A stretch of 22,572 nt of DNA from the NCBI GenBank assembly GCA_026770585.1, contig MU647487.1, forward strand, positions 26,797-49,368, in the 5' to 3' direction. The position numbers and the translations under genes were made by a program. This stretch comes from Baffinella frigidus (Eukaryota > Cryptophyceae > Cryptomonadales > Baffinellaceae). Below, one piece after another: positions 1-8,315 of the stretch (positions are counted from its first letter, which is position 1; each line of letters opens with the position of its first letter). The notes under the pieces are model-generated. The model had not been told where the DNA came from, did not search any database, and saw only the letters and a list, made by a program, of their open reading frames with translations.

Positions 1-24
1 GGGGGGGGGGGGGGGGGGGGGGGG
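1..24. repeat. Poly-G run at window edge
   Basis: An uninterrupted run of 24 G opens the window. A C run of similar length occurs at 18007-18034 and shorter ones near 7588 and 7620. They may be real homopolymers or assembly-edge artefacts; nothing functional is inferred. Confidence 0.6.
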
Positions 25-183
25 TCGCCGCGGCGCACGCTGATACGTGGTTGCTCGGGTCGCGCGTTGAGCCGGACTCTGGGCCGTCTTCGAGACTCGC
101 GTCGCACCGAAGTGGTGGAACGCTTCTGCATGGGCAGGGGGGGGGCGTCGAGGGTTCGCTCCGCGCACAGGTTACGAGCCGCC

Positions 184-650
184 CCTCCTCCCCAATTTGC
201 TGACACGTAGGTTGCGAGCCCCCCCCACCCTCTCTTCAGTTAGCGGAAACGTTGCGCGATGAAGAGGAGCACACACAGGCAATCTCTCTCTGCCAGTGCG
301 CCAGCGTTGCACCCAGTCATGCCTGTCACCACCCTCACGCTCCCCGCATCCGGTATGCCTCCCTGCCCACACCCCCCTTCCCAATAAGCGGAAACGTTGC
401 ACGATGAAGAGGAGCACACACAGAGAATCTCTCTCCCTGCCACAGCTCTGGACGCGTTGAACATGTTTCCGGTGCCCCCCCCTGCCTGGTGTAGTCCCCG
501 CCCCGGTGCGAAACCTGCCCGGTTTGGTCATTTGGTGGGCAACCTTAGAGTGGCGCTGGAAATGGTGCCGGTGCTACCCCTGCCCGGTTTCCTGTCTGGT
601 GTAGTCCCCGCCCCGGCGCGAAACCTCCCCAGGTGGTCAAGAGCTGCATG
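184..650. repeat. Degenerate direct repeats, non-coding
   Basis: Two diverged direct copies lie at about 238-298 and 384-445 (shared core GCGGAAACGTTG, then GATGAAGAGGAGCACACACAG). A second pair lies at about 484-520 and 595-630 (TGGTGTAGTCCCCGCCCCGG followed by GCGAAACCT). The segment 313-375, which contains CCGCATCCGGTATGCCTCCC, recurs at about 3535-3600 in the same orientation, so part of this region is dispersed. Long open frames on either strand are GC-driven and carry no recognisable domain. I see no supported gene from 25 to about 2600. Confidence 0.6.
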
Positions 651-701
651 AGTAGCGCCGATAACTGTTTTTGGTTGTCTTCTCGTCCCGATGCACAACC
701 T

Positions 702-950
702 GTGTGGGTGGTCAAATGCTGCATGGGGGTGCGAAACCTGTCTATTGCAAAGCCACAGGGGAAGTTTCAATTTCTCTGGACACGACACTATTGTTGCCTT
801 TTGACGATTTTTGGTCACGTCCTTGGGGCAGAAATTGCCTTTTGAGGAGAAAATGGCTCAAAAGTATAGGACACCAGAGTGTCCGCTACTTTTTGAAACT
901 TCCCCTGTGGCTTTTCAATAGGTGCGGGTGGTCAAATGTTGCACGGGGGA
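702..950. mobile_element. MITE-like inverted-repeat element with flanking direct repeats
   Basis: Inverted arms of 27 bp at 744-770 and 893-919 (reading ATTGCAAAGCCACAGGGG, with one or two mismatches) enclose about 120 bp with no coding capacity. The element sits between direct repeats at about 702-727 and 921-947 (GGTGGTCAAATG, then TGCA). A weaker third copy of that flank is near 632. The arrangement fits a non-autonomous TIR element, but the flanking repeat is longer than a typical target-site duplication, so the element may instead lie inside a tandem duplication. Confidence 0.7.
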
Positions 951-1017
951 CCCCCGGCAGGTCGGTCTCGAGCGGAACCGCCTCCTCCCCGTGCGGTTCC
1001 CGGGCGACCAAGAGTGG

Positions 1018-1475
1018 CTCGAGGCGCCAGGGGGGCATAACTCGCCAGGGGGGCGTAACTCGCCAGGGGGGCATAGCCGGCTGGAGTCGCCAGGGGGACG
1101 CAACTGGCTGGAGGCGTCCGGTGTGTCCTCCTGCCCACGTCTCATCTCACAGAATGGATTTAAAAAATGCTTTTCTGCCAATGAAATTTACTACACAAAT
1201 ATTTGACTATTACCCATATGATCCAGTTGTGTAGTATTTTTTGTTGACAGAAAGGCTTTTTGCAATACATTCACTGAGATTAAGTCCGGGAACGTGCTCA
1301 ATTTCAAAGGCCAATGGCATGCGTATGTTGCCTGTTTAATTCAACCATGTTTCAACTAAAAAGAAACGTAATACGGCGCAGGGGGGCATAACTCGCCAGG
1401 GGGGCGCAACTGGCTGGACGCGCCAGGGGGTCACAACTCGCTGGAATTATCAGGGGGGTTCAACAGGCTGGAGTC
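1018..1475. repeat. CGCCAGGGGGGC minisatellite in two blocks
   Basis: Units of about 18 bp, roughly AACTCGCCAGGGGGGC plus RT, repeat at 1018-1112 and again at about 1378-1475. The AT-richer stretch between them (1140-1370) has no feature I can name. The repeat produces PPW-rich frames on the minus strand, which I read as an artefact. Confidence 0.6.
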
Positions 1476-1539
1476 GTCTGGGGGGCACGCGTCTCCATAC
1501 CGCGGGAAGCTGGAGGCGGCGGCGACGACTTCCACGTGG

Positions 1540-2345
1540 CAGCTGCTCCACGCGTCAGGCGAGCGTTGCTTCCGTACGCTCCCAGGGATCAGTCTGATGC
1601 AATCCAGGGCTGAACGCTTCGCAAGAGAACTCCCCGCACTTCCCCAGACTCCGTCAGTGGATAACATCAAGGCTGGAGCTTCAGCCAAGGGCCTAGGGTG
1701 ATGCGGTTCCTGCATGCTAATCTCTGGGAGCACACGGGTGTCCGGTGCCTGCCACGTGGCAGCTGCTCCATGCGTCCGGCGAGCGTCCTAGCTCTGCCTA
1801 CGTTTTATGACCCAGCTCTGCCTCAGTTTTATTCTGGAGTCCTAGCTCTGCCTGAGTTTTATTCTGGTTTTCTAGTCGCCCTGTTGCTGCCCGGGATATG
1901 TTTCCCCGCTGAAACCATCCCTTCATGAAACTATCCCTTCTGCTGAAACTCTTCCGCCATGCGTCAGGCGAGAGTTGCTCGCAACCACCAGCCACCCGAA
2001 GTGAACCAGATCATGTTGGGGCTGATGATTGTTTTTCACCAGGGCATACACTCTCAGGGTTTCGTTTTGAGTGCCACAGACAGGTTGTCGCTCTTGCTGC
2101 TGCCGGGACTGTGCTCCCCCCACTGAACCTCTCCCTCCATGCGGCAGGCGAGAGTTTCTTGCAACCACCAGCCACCCGAAGTGAACCACATCGCTGCTGC
2201 CCTGACTGTGGTTCTCGCTCTTGCTGCTGTCCGGACTGTGCTCCCCCGCTGAAACCATCTCTCCATGAAACTATCCCTTCAGCTGAAACTATCCCGCCAT
2301 GCGGCAGGCCTCGAGGAGGAGAGTCCGCCTGCGGGTGATCGCCAG
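1540..2345. repeat. Diverged tandem duplication
   Basis: A unit of about 180-220 bp is repeated. GCAACCACCAGCCACCCGAA and its GTGAACCA extension occur at about 1980-2010 and 2161-2190. The ATGAAACTATCCCTTC motif occurs at 1925 and 2265. GGCAGCTGCTCCA with the following CGTC block occurs at 1538 and 1756. CTAGCTCTGCCT, a motif shared with the splice-associated elements at 7545, 13111 and 18750, occurs twice between 1789 and 1855, with a partial copy between. Frames are open on both strands but nothing is recognisable. Confidence 0.55.
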
Positions 2346-2373
2346 GGGGCGCGCGGGCATGTACGCCCTTCTC

Positions 2374-2531
2374 CCACCAACCCTCCAAGTTGGATCAAAT
2401 CATCGATTTTCGACTTGAGATTTACCCTTGCAGAGACCCTAGATCCGGGGTCTCTGCAGGGGTAAATCAAGGGTAAATCTACAATCTACAATCTAAAATC
2501 GACGATTTGGTCCAACTGTGAGGGTTGGTGG
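2374..2531. mobile_element. Palindromic MITE, CAAATCGTCGATTTT family
   Basis: The element is almost entirely self-complementary. The outer arms read CCACCAACCCTC and end in a CAAATCRTCGATTTT inner arm, mirrored at 2495-2531. The centre holds a second palindrome (GCAGAGACCC / GGGTCTCTGC) flanked by GATTTACCCTT and its complement. The same inner arm recurs at 20745-20876, and the outer arm resembles the ends of the element at 2879-3050. No coding capacity. Confidence 0.75.
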
Positions 2532-2619
2532 TCCATGCACCCTGCGCCCCGCACCCTCACCCCTGACCTATCCACAATCAACCCTCAACCCTCAACCCTC
2601 AACCCTCCACCCTGTGCAG

Positions 2620-2679
2620 GATGCTGTTCGCATGGGGGGGGCGGGTGGGTCGCTGCCTGAGGACCATGCATCGATGCCG
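2620..2679 (+). CDS. Candidate internal exon, unknown protein
   Basis: A 60-nt island follows a heptamer array that ends CACCCTGTGCAG and is followed by a plausible donor (CCG|GTGCGTGC). In phase 0 it encodes DAVRMGGAGGSLPEDHASMP. One alternative frame is also open, and no homology or neighbouring exon fixes the frame, so this rests on splice-site context alone. The heptamers are C-rich on the plus strand, consistent with plus-strand transcription. Confidence 0.3.
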
Positions 2680-2811
2680 GTGCGTGCTTACCTCCTAAAT
2701 AATTGTGAAGCCTATTTTCGTGTAAATCTCTTCTATCATGCGGCTGACGTCAATGAGCGCGAATCAGGTGGGGTCCAAGATGGCGACGACCGAGGACTTG
2801 GCGTCGCGTCC

Positions 2812-3240
2812 GGCATACAGCCCCCAGCGCCCGCATCCTCCTGAGCATCCCGGTAACGACTGAATCCTGACACACACACCACTAGCCCTTGGAAGTGGCT
2901 CAAATGGTGGTCTGGAACATTTTCAGTGTACCTTGACAGACACCCCAAATCTGGGGTGTCTGCGACTTAAGTGGACACATTTGGTACCAAAACTCACCTT
3001 TTGAAAAATAGGTCCAGAGCACTATTTGAGCACCCTCGGAGGGCTGGTGGCCTGAGCTTCGCCATGACTACATCCTGACACACACCCGGCGTTCGCCCAG
3101 AGCGCCCGCATCCCGTTGAATATCCCGGCAAGGACTCTGTGGGAACCACTGTCGACCGGACATGTCGATAGCAGGGTGATGGCGAAAGTCAGATGTGTTT
3201 CAGGATTCAGTCTTTACCAAGCGCCCGCATCCCGCTGAGG
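2812..3240 (+). repeat. Three copies of a GCGCCCGCATCC segment
   Basis: GCGCCCGCATCC followed by a short variable stretch and ATCCCGG occurs at about 2827, 3099 and 3220. Two copies end CCCG|GTAAC and one ends CCCG|GCAAG. They may be degenerate duplicated exons with GT and GC donors, or simply a tandem repeat. CATCCTGACACACAC-type sequence is also repeated near copies one and two. No frame is strongly supported. Confidence 0.4.
2879..3050. mobile_element. Inverted-repeat element (MITE-like)
   Basis: The ends read CCACTAGCCCTT and, on the opposite strand, CCACCAGCCCTC, each followed within about 15 bp by GCTCAAAT and then CTGGA. Inside is a perfect short hairpin, CAGACACCCC..GGGGTGTCTG (about 2938-2962). 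The outer arms resemble those of the element at 2374-2531, so the two may belong to one superfamily. No coding capacity. Confidence 0.6.
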
Positions 3241-3249
3241 ATCCCGGTA

Positions 3250-3475
3250 ACCTGAACCCTAAACCCTGAACCCTAAACCCTGAACCCTGAACCCTGAACC
3301 CTGAACCCTGAACCCTTAACTCTAAACCCTAAATCCTGAACCCTGAACCCTAAACCCTTAACCCTGAACCCTAACCCCTAAACCCTAAACCCTAACCTTG
3401 AACCCCAACCCCCAAACCCCACACCCTAAACTCTAAACCCTAAACCCCAAACCCTAAATCCTATACTCTGATGAG
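3250..3475 (+). repeat. Degenerate CCCTAAA/CCCTGAA heptamer array
   Basis: About 225 bp of 7-bp units, mostly CCTGAAC and CCTAAAC with point variants, C-rich on the plus strand. By comparison with resolved introns elsewhere in the window it is probably intronic or intergenic remnant, but no exon pair flanking it could be proven. Confidence 0.8.
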
Positions 3476-3786
3476 TGACCCATAAGTCAATGAGCCTAAC
3501 GACGAGCCTTCGCAGGACACGCGCCATCTTCTCACCCAGCCGTGCCCGTCACCGCCCGCAATCTCTCCCCGCATCCGGTATGCCTCCCTGCCCACATCCC
3601 ACTTAGCAGCCACCGGTGTCTTCGCCCGCCGGATTTCCGGGGAGCATTTCAAGCCCCCTTGCCCTGAGATGAAAAGCGTAATTTTCGTCGCCAGAAAAAT
3701 ACTATTTTTAATCGTTTTCGCAGCTGAAAATCATTCTTAACCCCGCACCCCAAACCCTGGACCCTGGACCCTCCCCCCAAACAGTC

Positions 3787-4330
3787 AACGGCCCTCTCCA
3801 CACTCATCCCGCCTGTCCACGCACCCTTTCCTCTTCTTTATTACGTTCGGGTCTTCTACATTACTTTCGGGCCTTCTTTTTATTTCTCTCGAGAGCCTTA
3901 CGTCGCATCCCTCCCCCCAAACAGGCAACGGCGCTCTCCACAACGCGCTCCAAACGCGGAACCCTGAGCACTCAACACTAAACACTCAACACTAAATACT
4001 AAACACTCAACACTGAACACTAAACACTAAACACTCAACACTCAACACAAAACACTAAACACTAAACACTAAACACTAAACACTAAACACTCAACACTAA
4101 ACACTAAACAAACACTCAACGGCAGACGACGGCGCTCTCCACAACGCGATCCGCTCAGCCTCCCCAGCGCACCCTGGACCCTGACCCATCCCCCCAAACA
4201 GTCGACGATCCCGCCTGTCCAATATGAGTCCTTACACCTCCTATGCTGTCCTCCCAGGCAACGGCGCTCTCGACAGCGCGATCAGCACGCTCGGCCTCCC
4301 CGGCACCCGCCGCCCCGCGCCCCCGCAGGC
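3787..4330 (+). repeat. Four copies of an ACGGCGCTCTCSACA exon-like motif
   Basis: Copies begin at about 3787, 3927, 4128 and 4260. In one frame all read TALST, and the differences in that stretch are mostly at third positions, which suggests former or present coding sequence. The fourth copy (about 4258-4329) is preceded by CTCCCAG and followed by CCGCAG|GCAAGACC, compatible with a GC..AG intron, though the frame is unsettled. A fragment of its 3' part recurs at about 4452-4486. Between copies lie heptamer arrays. Confidence 0.4.
3966..4110 (+). repeat. CACTAAA/CACTCAA heptamer array
   Basis: A local block in which the common CCCTAAA unit is replaced by CACTAAA and CACTCAA while the 7-bp period is kept. 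It shows that variants spread locally within a block, as expected for slippage or unequal exchange. The same variant occurs inside the propeller intron at 14626-14727. Confidence 0.85.
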
Positions 4331-4550
4331 AAGACCACCCCTAAACCCCAAACCCAAAGACCACCCTTCAACCCTAAACCCAACGACTATTCTTCAACCA
4401 CAAACCAACACCACCCCTAAACCCTGAACCCGGAACCTTGAAACCCGGAACCTCCCCGGCGCCCGCCGCTCCGCGACCAAGACCGCCCCTAAACCATAAA
4501 CCCTGAACCCTGGACCCTGTACACTGAACACTGAGCATTGAACACCCCCG
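4330..4550 (+). repeat. Degenerate heptamer array upstream of duplicated exons
   Basis: CCCTAAAC/CCCTGAAC-type units with interruptions. The array ends at AACACCCCCGCAG, the candidate acceptor of the first duplicated exon at 4554, so it is probably the preceding intron. Confidence 0.6.
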
Positions 4551-4553
4551 CAG

Positions 4554-4708
4554 GCCCTCGGTGACGCAGAGCTCGGCCGGGAGCATCGCCAGCCTCCTCA
4601 GCGCGCCCACCTACCTCTCCCCCACCGCCAGGTCACGCGACCCCGGGAGGAGAGAGAGCAAGAGGCAGGGAGATAGAGAGGGGGAGCGAGAGAGAGAGAG
4701 AGAGAGAT

Positions 4709-4779
<71 letters not shown>

Positions 4780-5112
4780 CAGAGACAGAGACACTCCCGC
4801 AGGCCATCGGTGACGCAGAGCTCGGCCGGGAGCATCGCCAGCCTCCTCGGCGCGCCCATCTACCTCTCCCCCACCGCCAGGTGATGTGACCCCGGGAGGA
4901 GAGAGAGCAAGAGACAGTGAGACAGAGAGGGGTAGAGAGAGAGAGAGAGATAAAGAGAGAGAGAGAAAGAGTGCGCCCACCTACCTCTCCCCCACTGCCA
5001 GGTGAGGTGACCCCGGGGGGAGAGAGAGCAAGAGACAGAGAGATAGAGAGGGATAGCGAAAGAGAGAGATAGAGAGAGAAAGAGCGCCCACCCGCCTCTC
5101 GCCCACTGTCAG
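4554..5112 (+). CDS. Four tandem phase-symmetric exons, unknown protein
   Basis: Two 78-nt exons (4554-4631 and 4803-4880) and two 30-nt copies of their 3' part (4972-5001 and 5083-5112). Each begins with one nucleotide of a split codon and ends with two (AG|GT), so all can be joined or skipped without shifting the frame. The long copies encode PSVTQSSAGSIASLLSAPTY followed by LSPTA, the second with two substitutions (S to G, T to I). The short copies encode APTYLSPTA and APTRLSPTV. The introns start alike (GTSANGYGACCCCGGG, then GGAGAGAGAGCAAGAG) and run into GA-rich and GACA microsatellites with almost no pyrimidine tract. The family is not recognised. Exon status is inferred from splice sites, equal phases and preserved length. 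Confidence 0.5.
4683..4790. repeat. GA and GACA microsatellite
   Basis: (GA)n followed by about 17 GACA units, inside the candidate intron between the first two duplicated exons. The later introns of the set hold only GA-rich sequence, so the GACA expansion is private to this intron. Confidence 0.9.
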
Positions 5113-5169
5113 GTCTCGCCAACCCTCAGCACCCTCAGTGGGGGAGAGCACCCCGTGTGGTTGCGCGCG

Positions 5170-5720
5170 CGTTTTAGTTGGTCGTGCGGCAGGCTACGTA
5201 GTTGGTCGTGCGGCAGGCTACTGCCGTAGGGTACTACTGTGTGCAACGCAGTATGGTGATTTCCACCCTGTTGTGCGTGTCATCCGGCAGGCTGATTGAA
5301 GGTGTATGGGTTTGATGGGACAGGATGATGGGTCTTGTAAACGCTTGGTGGTTGAACATGTGTGTGTTGGATGGGGCAGGCTGGTGGAGCGGGTGAACGG
5401 GCGGCTCCCAACACACGCTGCAGATCCCTGCCGTAGACTGTGTGTATCGATGGGGCAGGTTGATGGTGTGTGCGTGTCATTCGGCAGGCTGGCATTCGGC
5501 AGGCTTGAAGGGTGTGTGTGTTTGTTGGGGCGGGCTGGTGGGTGTGTTTGATGGAGCCGGTTGATGGGCCTGATAAACGCTTGGCGGTTGAAGGCGAATG
5601 TGGTTCACCGCGTCGTGACTGAAGGCGGTGTCTCTAGTGTACGCGGCGTGACTGAAGGGGTGTATGGAAGGGGCAGGCTGGTGGAGCGGGCGAACTCGCG
5701 GCTCGCAACTCACGGGATGC
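5170..5720. repeat. GGCAGGCTGGT-type degenerate tandem repeats
   Basis: The 24-25-bp unit AGTTGGTCGTGCGGCAGGCT occurs twice near 5177-5220. A longer unit is duplicated: GGGGCAGGCTGGTGGAGCGG at about 5376 and 5669, and TAAACGCTTGG with GGTTGAA at about 5338 and 5573. Minus-strand frames give repeated HQPAPS motifs that follow from the repeat. I see no supported gene between 5113 and 5826. Confidence 0.55.
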
Positions 5721-5826
5721 TCCGCACTTCCGAGGTTGATCGCTCACCACAGGTTCCGAGCCCCCCCATATACCACTCAGGTTACGAGGCCCCAGCACTG
5801 TTGACTCTTGACGGATCATAGCGCAG

Positions 5827-6854
5827 GTTTTCGTGGTGGCAAGGCCTGTAAAGTCGCTCGTTTCTGGTACAAATTACGGGCGTGGTGTGCAGGTGGCGCG
5901 GCGAGGGCAGTCTGTTGCGGGGAACGCCGCGGCGGAGGGTCACCATCCCCGACAGGTTTGCTCCCTCTTGCTCTCTCACGCTTACTCTTTCACTCGCTCT
6001 CACTCTCTCACTCTTACTCTCTCACGCTCGCACGCTCACACTCTCGCACTCTCACACTCTTATCCTCGCTCTCGCACACATCCGCATCGTACACACGTGC
6101 CGCGGGAGGCCAAGCGTTACAAACAAACGCGGAGTTTTGAACGCTCGTGCGGGGGGGGTGCAGGCAGAGGCCTCTGCTGGGGAGGCGCGCTCGGTCGACG
6201 GGTGGGATGCACGCTCCGTGGATTGGGATTGGGACCATCAGGAGGACCCCCCGCCGCAGGAACGTGCGCACTCTCCCCTCATCGCATCAAAGCATCGTGC
6301 ATCGCCCGGGAAGGACCAGCGAACGCAGCGGCCCACAAAGGAGCAACAGCGGACGCAGCGGGAGCCGCCGCGCATGGCTGGAGGGCGATCTGTGGATCGG
6401 GATCGGGGGCAGGAGTACCCACCGCAGGACCAGCAGCTGCAGCGGACGCGGCGTCCAGCAATCAGCGGGCTGTTTGTTGCGGAGAACGCCGTCCAGCAAT
6501 ACGCTGAGCCTCCGCTGACGGCTGGGGGGCCGCGCGGGGGGCAGAGCGTCGTCGTGTGGGTCGAGGGGCTGCAGGTAGTGGCCGAAACCTTAAACCCTGA
6601 ACCCTGACTTAAACCTTAAACTTTAAACCCTAAACCCCAGCCCATAACCCCCAACCCCTAAACCCTAAACCCTGCCCCACACCCTGAACCGTAGTGCCTG
6701 ATCCCTAACCCCTGATCCCAGGACCCTCAACCCTAAACCCTCAACCCTCAACCCTAAATCCTGAACCCTACCCGAAACCAATCCTGAACCCTACCCTAAA
6801 CCCGGGCTGCAGGTTGTGGATGATGGGGAGCTGTTCGACGACTCCATGTGTTGA
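5827..6854 (+). CDS. 3' exons of an unrecognised Arg/Gln/Pro-rich protein
   Basis: Exons 5827-5955, 6164-6574 and 6813-6854 are all phase 0 and join into one open frame ending in TGA at 6852-6854. The first has acceptor GCGCAG and donor CGACAG|GTTTGC; part of it could be a separate short intron (GTAAAG..GTGCAG). The second follows GGGGTGCAG, encodes 137 residues and ends GGGCTGCAG|GTAGTG. The last encodes VVDDGELFDDSMC. The long exon is Arg/Gln/Pro-rich with an imperfect internal repeat (RSVDWDWDHQEDPPPQ versus RSVDRDRGQEYPPQ). A VAENA/VAGNA motif recurs between exons one and two. Intron one is a CT-rich tract and intron two a heptamer array. The 5' end is not found, and no domain is recognised. 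The frame joining supports the last two exons best. Confidence 0.6.
5956..6163 (+). other. Intron with CTCTCAC/CACTCT repeats
   Basis: GT at 5956 and CAG at 6161-6163 bound a tract of CTCACACTCT-like units (about 5965-6075), a long pyrimidine-rich stretch on the sense strand. Reading through it produces a Ser/Leu/Thr-rich open frame that I regard as spurious. Confidence 0.5.
6575..6812 (+). other. Heptamer-array intron
   Basis: Begins GTAGTGGCC, passes through degenerate CCTAAAC/CCTGAAC units and ends CCGGGCTGCAG. Removing it joins phase-0 exons and leads to a short C-terminal exon with a natural stop. The C-rich strand is the sense strand. Confidence 0.6.
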
Positions 6855-6862
6855 GTGTCGCG

Positions 6863-6968
6863 TACAGGGGTACCTCGCGCATAAGAAACCGTCCCCCCAC
6901 TAGGACCACCATGTCCTCCTGTTGGGTCCTAGGGGGGGGCGGTTTCTTATGAGCGAGGTACCCCTGTA
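6863..6968. mobile_element. MITE copy A, TACAGGGGTACCTCGC ends
   Basis: Near-perfect foldback: TACAGGGGTACCTCGC followed by ATAAGAAACCG, mirrored at 6942-6968, with a CTAGGACC/GGTCCTAG inner arm. It begins eight bases after the stop codon at 6852-6854. Related copies lie at 9030-9136 and 14085-14207. No transposase is present, so it is non-autonomous. Confidence 0.85.
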
Positions 6969-6994
6969 CTGTTTTCTCCAGCACTCTGGAGAGA

Positions 6995-7057
6995 AAGTCA
7001 CTCCGGCTATGCCTACGTCTGGGGATGAACCCCACTTAGGCATAGCCGGCGTGACTT
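6995..7057. repeat. 21-bp inverted repeat (hairpin)
   Basis: AAGTCACTCCGGCTATGCCTA (6995-7015) is mirrored at 7037-7057 with one mismatch around a 21-nt loop. It lies in the presumed 3' flank of the gene ending at 6854. It could be a very short foldback element. Confidence 0.75.
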
Positions 7058-7221
7058 CACCCTCAGAAGCAATGGATTCAACGTCTGTCGAGGCGGGCGT
7101 ATCCCCGGATAGTCATCTCACGTGTGGGTGCACCGGGGGGGGGGGGGCGTGCGCTGTAGATGCACAGTGTGTGTGGGTGCGCGGTTGTCCAACGCAGTCG
7201 GCAACGTGCGCGTATGTGTTC

Positions 7222-7227
7222 AATAAA
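7222..7227 (+). promoter_or_regulatory. Possible polyadenylation signal
   Basis: AATAAA in a locally AT-richer context (TTCAATAAATATCAAG), 368 bases after the stop codon at 6854. Whether this lineage uses AATAAA is not known from the sequence. Confidence 0.25.
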
Positions 7228-7270
7228 TATCAAGTGAATCTACGAAGCCTTTCTTCGTCCTTCTGCCTAC

Positions 7271-7395
7271 ACAGCGGGCTACGAAGGGATTCGGCAATAA
7301 TCCATATGCGATAAGGCATACGACGCTACGGTGGGCAACCCGTGGGGACATTGGGGGGTTCCTACGGATCACAGGGTAATTCCTTCGAAGAATTA
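7271..7395. mobile_element. Dispersed element with CTACGAAGGGATT ends
   Basis: GGGCTACGAAGGGATT at about 7272 is mirrored imperfectly by AATTCCTTCGAAG near 7379-7391. The interior (GGCAACCCGTGGGGACATTG, then GGGGTTCCTACGGATC) is shared with about 20650-20690, where GGCTACGAAGGGATTAT appears on the opposite strand near 20717-20733. Non-coding. Confidence 0.55.
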
Positions 7396-7457
7396 TGTCC
7401 AACGGTGTGGAAATTGTGGAAATGTGAACCAACACCGGGCATGATTCGGCCTGGGAG

Positions 7458-7813
7458 GAAATTAAAAGGCACGCTAGGGAGGTTCAGCAGTCAGAGGACA
7501 CGAAGCCCTCCTCTGCAGATGATGTGTTGCAAATGTTCTCGCAGGTGCTAGCTCTGCCCCACTTAGACTTGAGCTCCCCATAACCCCCCCCCCCCCCCCC
7601 CATTTGACAGGGGAATTTTGACCCCCCCCCCAGGAAATTCCCCTGTGAAATTTTGGGGGGGGGGGGAAATTTATGGGGAGCCCAAATCTAAGTAGGACAG
7701 AGGTAGGGTAAACTTGCGCACAGCCGTGGCCGGGGCGCCCGAGCGAGCATACTCCTCCCCATTTGCACCCGCTCCCCCAACACCTTCCTCGGTGGATTCA
7801 AGCTGCTGCACCG
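7458..7813 (+). CDS. Two exons of an unknown protein split by a TIR element
   Basis: Exon one ends at 7544 (TTCTCGCAG|GTGCTA) and encodes EIKRHAREVQQSEDTKPSSA, then DDVLQMFSQ. Its 5' edge is uncertain; 7458, after CTGGGAG, is one choice, and an in-frame stop at 7425 bars extension much further. Exon two, 7707-7813, follows AGAGGTAG in phase 0, encodes ASILLPICTRSPNTFLGGFK within 35 codons and exits in phase 2 at CACCG|GTGAAA. The joined frame has no stop. An alternative acceptor at the CGCACAG a few bases downstream also gives open frames. No domain is recognised. The next exon, if any, would lie in or beyond the heptamer lake. Confidence 0.45.
7545..7706 (+). mobile_element. TIR element coinciding with an intron (introner-like)
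   Basis: The 162-bp segment starts GTGCTAGCTCTGCCCCACTT and ends, as reverse complement, CTACCTCTGTCCTACTT, with arms of about 36 bp continuing through GCTCCCCATAA. The inner part has C and G runs and CAGGGGAATTTT/AAATTCCCCTG arms. Donor GT and acceptor AG fall at the outer edges of the element, so the TIRs carry the splice sites. The CTAGCTCTGCC terminus is shared with the repeat at 13111 and the intron at 18597-18808. Confidence 0.65.
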
Positions 7814-8221
7814 GTGAAAAGCGCCCCAACCGTAAACCCTCACCCTAAACGGTAAACGCTAAACCCTGAATCCTAAACCCTCAACGCTGAACCCTGGAAC
7901 CTAAACCCTGAACCCTGAACCATAAACCAGAAACCCCAAAGCCTAAAGCCTAAACCCTAAACCGACGAACTCTAAACCCCAAACCCCAAACCCTAAACCC
8001 TACACCCTAAACCCGAAACCCTAAACCCTAAACCCTGAACCCTAAACCCTTAACCCTAAACCCTAAACCCTAAACCTTAAACCCTAAACCCTAAACCCTA
8101 AACCCCAAACCCTAAACCCCAAACCCTGAACCATACACCCCAAACACTAAACCACAAACCCCAAACCATAAACGTTGAACCAAACCTAAACGTCAACTCT
8201 CCAACTTTTTCAACAGTTTTA

Positions 8222-8300
8222 TTTGACTGTTTATGTTCATAAACTTAAGGATTGTTTATGTTCATAAACTTAAGGTTTATATTCATAAACTTAAGGACCT
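8222..8300. repeat. Three tandem units of TTTATGTTCATAAACTTAAGG
   Basis: Three copies of about 25-30 bp, each containing the near-palindrome TTTATGTTCATAAA; the third is shorter and reads TTTATATTCATAAA. An AT-rich island in the heptamer lake; function unknown. Confidence 0.8.
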
Positions 8301-8315
8301 GAAACATGGTCTTTC

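Noticed and set aside
1018-1475. CRISPR-like array
   Set aside because: The short units are contiguous minisatellite copies without unique spacers, in a eukaryotic context.
5882-6607. Reading 5882-6607 as one uninterrupted coding region
   Set aside because: The first third would encode a Ser/Leu/Thr repeat from the CTCACACTCT tract and the end runs into heptamers; the spliced model with GT..CAG borders and a natural stop is more economical.
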